A model generated the notes under the pieces. The model ran no database searches. It worked only from the letters and a program-made list of their open reading frames with translations, and had not been told where the DNA came from. A program made the position numbers and the translations under genes. Shown here piece after piece: positions 27,794 through 34,636 of a stretch of DNA of 41,280 nucleotides. Position 1 is the stretch's first letter; every line of letters starts with the position of its first letter. The DNA comes from Sulfurimonadaceae bacterium. Lineage in GTDB: Bacteria; Campylobacterota; Campylobacteria; Campylobacterales; Sulfurimonadaceae. The stretch lies in NCBI GenBank assembly GCA_028683835.1, contig JAQUHB010000023.1, forward strand, positions 1 to 41,280. Direction: 5' to 3'.

Positions 27794-28612
27794 TTAAGCT
27801 GAATCTCTCAGTTTTTGATTATAACTCAAAATAGTATCGTTTACGTTATTTTGCAGAGGAGTAAGTGTCCCTTCTATATAATAGCCCACGCCAGAAACTG
27901 TTTTTATAATGTCTGATTGTAACTTACTTCGCATTCTCCACACAAGCGTTCTAACATTATTTTCACTTACCTTTGTTTTACCCCATACATATTTTATGAT
28001 CTGTTCAAAATTGATAGTGTGCCCCATGTTAGATATAAGTAACTGGATCAAAAGGTTTTCTTTTTTAGTCAATGAAAGTCTCTTATTTTGATAAAATGTC
28101 TCACATGTACTTGAATGAAAATATAAATCTTTCCCAAAGCCTACTATAGGATTTTCAACTATCTCTTTTCCAAAAAGTAATTGTCTTAAATTTCTATTTT
28201 CATTTTTAATGTGAATAAAATTTTCATCGCTATTCTTTTCTTTGTCAAATTTATGTAATGTCATTTGAATCATTATGTGTAAGCTCAATACATTAAATGG
28301 TTTGACAAAGAAAGCACATAGTTCCATACAGCAAATATCTCTTAATATACTTGTATCTATAATATCTGTACAGATAATACAAGGAAACTCCGCTTTAATA
28401 ATATATTTCGCCCATTTCGCAGCATGCCTAATATCATCAACTATATTATCGATAATAACAATATCTGGTAGAAAATTTTTTAATTTATTTTTTACTTTTG
28501 ACATATTTTGATTTATCGACATCACTTGATATCCATAATTTTGTAATGACAATTTAATCTCAGATCTATTATCCTCGTCATTTTCAATAATTAAAATTTT
28601 ATATTTGTTCAT
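27794..28612 (-). CDS. Orphan response regulator with altered acidic pocket
   Basis: A 272-residue regulator, a paralogue of the one at 6418-7113. Receiver features include the phosphoacceptor in IVIIDNIVDD, Thr in IICTDI and Lys in FFVKPFNV. The usual acidic pair reads IENDED: the second metal-binding acid (E-D-D in the paralogue) is Asn here, so phosphorylation may be weak or absent. The winged helix (LTKKENLLIQLLISNMG, VRTLVWRMRSKLQ, GVGYYIEG) is well conserved. No kinase gene adjoins. A strong promoter with an overlapping palindrome lies 155-216 bases upstream, which would give a leader of about 180 bases. Confidence 0.82.
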   Translation of the reverse strand: MNKYKILIIENDEDNRSEIKLSLQNYGYQVMSINQNMSKVKNKLKNFLPDIVIIDNIVDDIRHAAKWAKYIIKAEFPCIICTDIIDTSILRDICCMELCAFFVKPFNVLSLHIMIQMTLHKFDKEKNSDENFIHIKNENRNLRQLLFGKEIVENPIVGFGKDLYFHSSTCETFYQNKRLSLTKKENLLIQLLISNMGHTINFEQIIKYVWGKTKVSENNVRTLVWRMRSKLQSDIIKTVSGVGYYIEGTLTPLQNNVNDTILSYNQKLRDSA

Positions 28613-28916
28613 GTATTAAATCCTAAAAATACTCAATTTAGTGGTTCTTTTTATAAAATCTAGAAGCATTTATAATGATTACACTTCTATTAGATATGAC
28701 AAAAACAGTTACTTAAGAGAAACACGCTCCCTAAAAGTTCTTAATAAAGCTTGCAACATCTATTATTTTTGAATGACTATTCATTCAAAATATGAAGAAA
28801 TTATAGAGAGTTTATTTATTATTGTCAAGTAATTTTATAATGAACCAAAAGTCTAAAATAACATTTATTTCTAAAAGAGATAGGATACATATGTAATATA
28901 TTTAAGCTATGAGTTT
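28613..28916. other. Gene-poor stretch with a strong promoter, palindrome and possible decayed reading frame
   Basis: This stretch holds no intact gene. On the minus strand it carries an exact-consensus promoter (28800-28828) and a 24-base palindrome (28767-28790). It then has a 17-codon frame starting inside the palindrome (ATG 28784, stop 28731) whose peptide SKIIDVASFIKNF faintly recalls the N-terminus of TetR-family repressors. The rest reads as leader for the response regulator at 28612. The right end (about 28850-28916) follows nrdG and shows no terminator hairpin. Confidence 0.4.
28767..28828 (-). promoter_or_regulatory. Exact-consensus promoter with overlapping palindromic operator
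   Basis: On the minus strand TTGACA (28828-28823) and TATAAT (28805-28800) are 17 bases apart. The palindrome TTTTGAATGA-ATAG-TCATTCAAAA (28790-28767) begins about 3 bases past the expected start site at about 28793. A perfect promoter blocked by a downstream operator is the layout of tightly repressed genes, and the operator's shape (10-base arms, 4-base centre) resembles TetR-family sites. No repressor gene of that kind is intact in the window. Confidence 0.65.
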
Positions 28917-29618
28917 CTATCGGAAAACTATTTCTAAATCATTTGACAATAAGGATCTGTCAAATTTCTTAAGAGAGGTTTTTAGGTCGCCGATATTTTC
29001 TCCCGTGTCAAAAAAATTTTGGAGATTATACTTATACTCGTAGCCTCTTGCTACAAGATCCTTCATGATAAAGTTAATATCTTTTTCATCCAATAAATCT
29101 GTATGAACAGTTGTTCTGACTTCAAATTTTATACTGCTTTGTAAAAGATAATCCAAAGTTTTACAAAACTGTTCAAACTTACTCGACTTCGTTACTTGTT
29201 GAAATTTGTATTTAGGCGCTTTATAATCAAGTGCTATATAATCAATCAGCTCTAAGTTGCACAAAGTTTGAAGTGTTTGAAAGTTTGTTCCATTAGTATC
29301 CAGTTTGATTTTAAAACCAAGATTTTTTATCTCTTTACAAAGAGATACCAAATCATGATCCGTCGCCTCTCCCCCTGAGAGAACGACTCCATCAAGCAAA
29401 CCTACTCTTGTTTTTAAAAAGTTTATGACGTCACTAAGAGTATAGTTTCCGCTTTTAGCAAAAACTATCTCCTTGTTATAGCAGTAATCACAGCGCATAT
29501 TGCATCCGGCAAACCAGATGATACAAGCTAGATTATCAGGAAAATCAAGATGCGTGAACTTTGTGATGTCGTAGACGATCTTAGTGTTCAGTAAACTGTT
29601 TTCTCTGTCTGTGTTCAC
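28917..29618 (-). CDS. nrdG: Anaerobic ribonucleotide reductase activating protein
   Basis: A 233-residue radical-SAM enzyme that installs the glycyl radical on class III ribonucleotide reductase under anoxia. The radical-SAM cluster motif is CNMRCDYC (Cys39, Cys43, Cys46), with GGE-type SAM contact in VVLSGGEATDHD. Length fits the NrdG/PflA-like activases. The start is GTG at 29618 with AGGG upstream; no closer ATG exists. The gene overlaps the small glycyl-radical ORF by 38 bases, which implies coupled translation of activase and radical-bearing subunit. Confidence 0.88.
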   Translation of the reverse strand: MNTDRENSLLNTKIVYDITKFTHLDFPDNLACIIWFAGCNMRCDYCYNKEIVFAKSGNYTLSDVINFLKTRVGLLDGVVLSGGEATDHDLVSLCKEIKNLGFKIKLDTNGTNFQTLQTLCNLELIDYIALDYKAPKYKFQQVTKSSKFEQFCKTLDYLLQSSIKFEVRTTVHTDLLDEKDINFIMKDLVARGYEYKYNLQNFFDTGENIGDLKTSLKKFDRSLLSNDLEIVFR

Positions 29619-29733
29619 CGATTTTCCCTAGATTGAAACTTTCAACTGGTCTGTGATACCCCATCACTCTCGTATAAACTGTGCATTTTTGTCTTTTTTC
29701 CCTTAACATGCTTAGAATTTCATTTTTACTCAT
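29581..29733 (-). CDS. Small protein carrying the NrdD glycyl-radical motif
   Basis: A 50-residue protein. Residues 20-36 read YTRVMGYHRPVESFNLG, which matches the C-terminal glycyl-radical loop of class III ribonucleotide reductases (Arg-Val-x-Gly-Tyr, radical on Gly25). Cys17 precedes the loop. A strong AAGGAG ribosome site lies 5-7 bases before the ATG at 29733. The large NrdD protein encoded just upstream ends before this loop, so the radical site appears to be supplied as a separate polypeptide, much as GrcA/YfiD repairs pyruvate formate-lyase. The 5' part (MSKNEILSMLREKRQK) may form a docking helix. Confidence 0.8.
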   Translation of the reverse strand: MSKNEILSMLREKRQKCTVYTRVMGYHRPVESFNLGKIGEHRQRKQFTEH

Positions 29734-29758
29734 TTTTTACTCCTTAGTTTTTTAAATT

Positions 29759-29810
29759 AGGCCCCCTACGAAGCTCCCGGAGGCTATTCAAGGAGCTTCG
29801 TAAGAGGCCT
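29759..29810 (-). promoter_or_regulatory. 19-bp stem-loop between nrdD and the glycyl-radical ORF
   Basis: Arms 29759-29777 and 29792-29810 pair over 19 continuous positions in the minus-strand RNA, with two G-U pairs and a 14-base loop. No U-run follows, so it is not a typical terminator. The end of the 5' arm plus loop contains CTCCTT, the exact complement of the AAGGAG ribosome site of the downstream ORF, so an alternative pairing that hides that site is possible. It occupies most of the 90-base gap between the two coding parts. Confidence 0.75.
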
Positions 29811-29823
29811 ATATTTTATATAA

Positions 29824-31932
29824 TCAAGATACCTCTCGTATTTGGACTTCATATTCTGCCATCAATTCTTCATCACATTTTGGGCAAAATTCATGTTCTC
29901 CGGCTACATAACCATGTTTTGGACACACCGAGAATAACGGTGTAATTGTTATATATGGAAGTCTGAAGTTTGATATAACATTTTTGACCAGCTTCCTACA
30001 TGCTTCAGTTGAACTCACTTGCTCTTGCATGTAAAGGTGAAGCACTGTTCCGCCTGTATATTTGCATTGAAGATCATCTTGTAACTGCAATGCCTCAAAT
30101 GGATCATTTGTCAAATCAACAGGAATCTGAGAAGAGTTTGTATAGTAGATATTCTCATCCATTCCCGCTTGAATGATGGAATCTCCGTATCTTTTCTTAT
30201 CCTCTTTTGCGAACCTGTATGTAGTTCCCTCAGCGGGCGTTGCTTCAAGATTATAAAGATTGCCTGTTTCCTCCTGATACTCAACCATTTTTTCTCTTAT
30301 ATGGTTTAATATCTGTGTTGTGAATGTTATCCCTTCATTCGAGCTGATATCATAACGATCACTTGTAAAGTTTCTAATCATTTCATTGATGCCATTGACA
30401 CCGATAGTTGAGAAATGGTTTTTAAATCCCGGAAGATATCTTTTGGTATAAGGGAAAAGACCTCTATCATACATTTCCTGAATGAAAATTCTTTTTTTCT
30501 CCAAAGTCGATTTCGCATAATTCATGAGCTCATCGATCCTCGCTATTAATGCGTCTTTATCACCTTTATATAGAAATCCTAGTCTTGCCATATTAAGAGT
30601 AACAACGCCTATACTTCCAGTCATCTCAGCACTGCCAAAAAGTCCGCCACCACGTTTAAGAAGCTCGCGAAGATCAAGCTGTAAACGGCAACACATACTT
30701 CTTACATGCCCTGGCTTATACGCTTCATCGTTGGCTATTAATTCTCCGTTTAAATCTCTTTTGTACTGACTTCCTATAAAGTTTTGAAAGTATGAAGAAC
30801 CTACTTTCGCCGTATTTTCAAACAAAATATCCGTATTTTCGCCATACCAATCAAAATCTTCTGTTATATTTACAGTAGGAATTGGAAAGGTGAAAGGCTG
30901 ACCGGTTTTATCGCCCTCAGTCATAATCTCATAGTAAGCTCTATTGATCTGATTCATTTCACTTTGAAAATGTTTGTATGTCATATCTTCGAGTTTTTCA
31001 CAGCCTCTCTCGTTTGCGAGAGCCAAAAGTCCTCTGTCAAATCTATCTTTTAAGAGATGTTTTTGCTTACATGTAGGGATCTGATCTTTAAGATCATCAG
31101 GTACTGTCCAATCTATCGTGATATTTGTAAATGGCGACTGTCCCCAGCGTGCGGGAACATTGAGGTTATATATAAAACTTCTTATCGCTTTTTTAATCTC
31201 TTTATATGGCAGCCTGTCTGCAAAAGCATACGGTGCAAGGTAAGTGTCAAATGATGAAAAGGCCTGAGCTCCCGCCCATTCACTTTGTAAGATCCCTAAA
31301 AAATTTGCCATCTGTCCAAGTGCTTCGCGAAAATGTTTTGGAGCATCGCTTTCCACTCTGCCTCGTACACCGTTAAAACCCTCATCAAGAAGCGCTCTTA
31401 GACTCCAACCAGCGCAATATCCGGTTAAACAATCAAGATCATGAATATGATAATCACCATTTCTATGGGCATACCCTTCCTCTTTTGAGTAGATCTTATC
31501 CAGCCAATAATTTGCTATCACTTTGCCCGCGGTGTTGTTTACAAGACCAGCATTTGAGTAGCCGGTATTTGAGTTTGCTTTGATACGCCAATCAGTGCCG
31601 CTGATATATTCCTCTATTGTTTGAGTAGAGTTAATGTATGTGGTATCCTCTTCAAGTAAACTTTCTCTCTGCATTTTATGGGTGTGACGATAAAGAATAA
31701 ACGATCTCATAACTTCAAAATATCTTGCTTTGTAGAGTTCTTTTTCTATTGAGTCTTGGATATCTTCTACTGCCACAGCTCTTTTGCTTTTTAGTTTTTC
31801 TAAGACATTAAAAAACACTGCACTGTCATAAGCAATATGTTCACTTTTAAAAGCTTTTTTTATGGCATCTTCAATCTTGAAGGCCAAAAACTCTTTATGT
31901 GTACCGTCTCGTTTTAAGATTTTCTCTATCAT
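29824..31932 (-). CDS. nrdD: Class III anaerobic ribonucleoside-triphosphate reductase, large part
   Basis: A 702-residue oxygen-sensitive enzyme that makes deoxyribonucleotides under anoxia. An N-terminal ATP-cone (IEKILKRDGTHKEFLAFKIE) precedes the ten-stranded barrel domain, which includes RSMCCRLQLDLRELLKRGGG with active-site cysteines. The C-terminus has metal-site cysteines (CPKHGYVAGEHEFCPKC) but stops 17 residues later. The usual RVxGY glycyl-radical loop is missing and is found in the separate ORF at 29581-29733. The start is ATG at 31932, with GGAG 6 bases upstream; TTG at 31944 and ATG at 31938 fit the ribosome site less well. Confidence 0.9.
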   Translation of the reverse strand: MIEKILKRDGTHKEFLAFKIEDAIKKAFKSEHIAYDSAVFFNVLEKLKSKRAVAVEDIQDSIEKELYKARYFEVMRSFILYRHTHKMQRESLLEEDTTYINSTQTIEEYISGTDWRIKANSNTGYSNAGLVNNTAGKVIANYWLDKIYSKEEGYAHRNGDYHIHDLDCLTGYCAGWSLRALLDEGFNGVRGRVESDAPKHFREALGQMANFLGILQSEWAGAQAFSSFDTYLAPYAFADRLPYKEIKKAIRSFIYNLNVPARWGQSPFTNITIDWTVPDDLKDQIPTCKQKHLLKDRFDRGLLALANERGCEKLEDMTYKHFQSEMNQINRAYYEIMTEGDKTGQPFTFPIPTVNITEDFDWYGENTDILFENTAKVGSSYFQNFIGSQYKRDLNGELIANDEAYKPGHVRSMCCRLQLDLRELLKRGGGLFGSAEMTGSIGVVTLNMARLGFLYKGDKDALIARIDELMNYAKSTLEKKRIFIQEMYDRGLFPYTKRYLPGFKNHFSTIGVNGINEMIRNFTSDRYDISSNEGITFTTQILNHIREKMVEYQEETGNLYNLEATPAEGTTYRFAKEDKKRYGDSIIQAGMDENIYYTNSSQIPVDLTNDPFEALQLQDDLQCKYTGGTVLHLYMQEQVSSTEACRKLVKNVISNFRLPYITITPLFSVCPKHGYVAGEHEFCPKCDEELMAEYEVQIREVS

Positions 31933-31986
31933 AATCATCTCCAAATATTTTGGTAGTTTATAGGAAGATGAGTTAAGCTCTTATAA

Positions 31987-32016
31987 CAATTTGTGTCACT
32001 TTTGTGTCACAAATTG
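31987..32016. promoter_or_regulatory. Near-palindrome upstream of nrdD
   Basis: CAATTTGTG (31987-31995) and CACAAATTG (32008-32016) are perfect 9-base arms, and the interior repeats GTGTCAC twice. The -10 candidate TATAAA (31962-31957, minus) begins 39.5 bases from its centre, near -51.5, so it suits an activator or repressor site for nrdD. No T-run follows on either strand, so it is not a standard terminator for the MFS gene whose stop it nearly touches. Confidence 0.5.
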
Positions 32017-32017
32017 A

Positions 32018-33235
32018 TTAGTTTTCTCTTTCATCTTTGAGTTTAAGTGAAGTAAAAAAAGAGGCAATAAGTACTACAGACGTGATAGTGTAAAGCATTG
32101 TATAGTTGCTCACATGTAAGATCAATCCTCCAACTATTGAGAAAAACATCCCAAAAGAAACAAGATTAATCTGCAGTGCAACGTACAAAGGGCGTTTTTC
32201 TGGTGGCGCTAGAATTAAGATGAGATTTCCAGAAGCGATGCGATTACCATCGGCCGCCGCTCCGATAAGAAAAAACACTAGCATATACGCATGCAAGCTT
32301 GAAGCAAAGCTAGCAACTAAAATAGCAATCAGATGCACTGCAATCGCAAGATTGGCAGTATGTCTATTTTTACCTCTACCGCTGAGTTTTCCCCACAAAA
32401 GATTACTAAGCATTGCGCCAACCATCTGTGTAGTAATAAGTATGCCAATAGCAGATGCACTGAGATCTATGTTTGTTTTAGCGTCAAGGATAATAAAAGG
32501 CAAAGCTATAAGATAACCGTAGGCGAGTAAAAATGTAGTGATTTGAATACGAAGATCTTTATCTGATTTAAATATATCTAGAGCGTTATGTAAAAATTTT
32601 TTAAAAGAGTTCTCTCGTGGCATGATTTCCTGTTTTATAGGTTCATCTACGGTTGCAAAAGCTAGATAACCAAATCCCATAAAAAATGAACTAATAATAA
32701 AAAGATATCCATAACTTAATGGCGGCTCAAATATTTTTAGTATTAATGCTGCGAGTGAACCGCTTATTAAGCCACCTAATGCCGTAAAAAATTGTCTGTA
32801 AGCCATACTCTTGCCGCGAAATTTATGAGTAAAGATCTTTGCGAGAATATCTTTAAAATAGATCGCTCCAAAACCGGCACTAAACGAGAAGATAAAAAGA
32901 CCAAAACCAATACTAAAGAGAGTGATATCCGGATGTGACTTACCAAAAAGAACAATCGCAACTCCTATCCCAAACCATGCGAGAAAGCGTATAAGAAAAA
33001 CACGTCTGAGATAAGGCAACATCCGCTCATAACTTTGTGATTGAAAAGCAGCCAACATCTGCACTATAATCGCACCACCACGCAATAAAGATGAAAAAAA
33101 ACCAACTAAAAGTGAGCCTCCACCAAAAGCGTTCACGATTAATGGCAGGATTGTCGAAGGCTCTGCAATGGTCGTACCGATAGAGAGAAAAAATCCGTGA
33201 AGAATATTTTTTATATGATTGGAATTTTTATCCAT
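32018..33235 (-). CDS. Major facilitator superfamily transporter
   Basis: A 405-residue, about 12-helix inner-membrane transporter. The loop after helix 2 carries charged residues (SQSYERMLPYLRRVF), and a cytoplasmic central loop (DEPIKQEIMPRENSFKKFLH) separates the two six-helix halves, as in MFS proteins. The substrate cannot be named. It is divergent from the cytochrome c peroxidase operon and upstream of nrdD on the same strand. An FNR-type box at 33281-33294 lies in the shared intergenic region and would overlap this gene's own -35 region, so opposite control of the two directions is possible. Confidence 0.78.
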   Translation of the reverse strand: MDKNSNHIKNILHGFFLSIGTTIAEPSTILPLIVNAFGGGSLLVGFFSSLLRGGAIIVQMLAAFQSQSYERMLPYLRRVFLIRFLAWFGIGVAIVLFGKSHPDITLFSIGFGLFIFSFSAGFGAIYFKDILAKIFTHKFRGKSMAYRQFFTALGGLISGSLAALILKIFEPPLSYGYLFIISSFFMGFGYLAFATVDEPIKQEIMPRENSFKKFLHNALDIFKSDKDLRIQITTFLLAYGYLIALPFIILDAKTNIDLSASAIGILITTQMVGAMLSNLLWGKLSGRGKNRHTANLAIAVHLIAILVASFASSLHAYMLVFFLIGAAADGNRIASGNLILILAPPEKRPLYVALQINLVSFGMFFSIVGGLILHVSNYTMLYTITSVVLIASFFTSLKLKDEREN

Positions 33236-33280
33236 TTTACACCTTTATTCTTCATTTTTACATCAATACTATGCTCTTTC

Positions 33281-33322
33281 TTGATTTGTATCATATCATA
33301 TCCTAGACGTATGATATATACT
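33281..33322 (+). promoter_or_regulatory. Class II FNR-type promoter of the peroxidase/multiheme operon
   Basis: TTGAT TTGT ATCAT (33281-33294) differs from the FNR consensus at one position. Its centre (33287.5) is 29.5 bases from the first base of TATACT (33317-33322). Transcription would begin near 33329, upstream of the GAGGAG ribosome site (33376-33381) for the ATG at 33392. This placement excludes the in-frame upstream start at 33197. Confidence 0.7.
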
Positions 33323-33391
33323 GAGCCAACTAAAATCAACAAAATCAGTCGCGTAAAAAAAAGGTGGAAATTTTCAGAGGAGAACAGTGTT

Positions 33392-34636
33392 ATGAGATCA
33401 TTGGCTATATCAATAATTGTCGCAACTTCTATTATATTATTGCTATCATTATCAGGACTATTCACTAAAAAAGAGAGCAAACCGTTCAGTGATGACGAGT
33501 TAAGAGAAGCGGCTCTTTCTAAAAATATGTCAAGCAATCCAAGTACCTATAAAGAGCTCTTAAAAGTTGTCGATACTCCCGAAAATAGACTAAGTAAAGA
33601 AAAAATTGCTTTAGGTAAAGAGCTCTATTTTAATACAATTTTATCTAAAGAACAAGATATCAGCTGCAACACCTGTCATATGATAGACAAAGACAATAAT
33701 AAAAATAAACCTTATTCAAGTATGCTTCTCACACCTTCTAAAACTTCTCCAAAAGACTGTGTTGTGTGTCACTTATCTGATCAAAGCGGTACAGACAGAC
33801 TCTCAACCGCCATTGGATACCATCAACAAGAAAATCCTTTTCATTTAAATACTTTGAGTATTTTAAATTCTGCACTAGCCAAACATTTAACATGGAACGG
33901 AGAAGTCGATACCGTAGAGCAAGAGGCCGGAAATTCTATTAAAGATCCTTACAAAATGAATATGAGCCCATCAGAAGTTGAACAAAGACTCTCTTTAGAC
34001 AAATCGTATGTAGAAAAATTTCAAAAAGTTTTTCAAGATTCTCATAACAAGCAAGCTCCGACGCTTACTTTTTTAAATGTACAAAAAGCAATAGGCGCTT
34101 ATGTCAGAACACTTTTAACACGCGGTGATTACGATAGATTTTTAGACGGAGACAATAATGCGATAAGTGAAAAAGCGAAAAGAGGTTTGGCAAACTTTAT
34201 CACTTTTGGCTGTAAAGGATGTCACACAGGAAAAAGTGTTGGAGGACAAAGCATACAAAAATTTCCACTTAGAACCTATAACAGTATCCTTGATTTAACA
34301 ACTACTTTACACCAAGGGGAAGAAGGGAGAGAAGTAAGCCATTTTGGCTTCAATTTCAATACTTATCATCAATATCCATTTAAAAATATCGGAGGGTTTA
34401 TGGGCAAAGATGATAAGCAGTTATTCAGAGTACCTATACTGCGAAATGTAACCAAAACATCACCCTACTTTCACAACGGTTCGATTGCAAAACTGCGAGA
34501 CGCTATACACATAATGGCAAAGTACCAGCTTGGACTCAATATCACTGACACACAAACAGATGAAATAATAGCATTCTTTAAAACCTTGGATGGTGATATT
34601 GTGGATTATACTATTGACGATAAGGATAACTTATGA
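33392..34636 (+). CDS. Tri-heme cytochrome c peroxidase/MauG-family protein
   Basis: A 414-residue exported protein with an N-terminal membrane anchor or signal (about 3-22). It has three CxxCH motifs: CNTCH (92-96), CVVCH (123-127) and CKGCH (274-278). The first and third correspond to the two hemes of bacterial cytochrome c peroxidases; the second is an insertion. The family motif FRVPILRNVTKTSPYFHNG is present near the C-terminus. It would reduce peroxide or, as in MauG-like enzymes, oxidise a partner. ATG 33392 is chosen for its GAGGAG site and promoter position. The next gene overlaps by 4 bases. Confidence 0.85.
   Translation: MRSLAISIIVATSIILLLSLSGLFTKKESKPFSDDELREAALSKNMSSNPSTYKELLKVVDTPENRLSKEKIALGKELYFNTILSKEQDISCNTCHMIDKDNNKNKPYSSMLLTPSKTSPKDCVVCHLSDQSGTDRLSTAIGYHQQENPFHLNTLSILNSALAKHLTWNGEVDTVEQEAGNSIKDPYKMNMSPSEVEQRLSLDKSYVEKFQKVFQDSHNKQAPTLTFLNVQKAIGAYVRTLLTRGDYDRFLDGDNNAISEKAKRGLANFITFGCKGCHTGKSVGGQSIQKFPLRTYNSILDLTTTLHQGEEGREVSHFGFNFNTYHQYPFKNIGGFMGKDDKQLFRVPILRNVTKTSPYFHNGSIAKLRDAIHIMAKYQLGLNITDTQTDEIIAFFKTLDGDIVDYTIDDKDNL

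Noticed and set aside
33197-33391. Longer start for the peroxidase-like protein (65 extra residues)
   Set aside because: It would begin inside the divergent MFS gene and upstream of the FNR-type promoter; ATG 33392 has a GAGGAG site followed directly by a signal/anchor helix.
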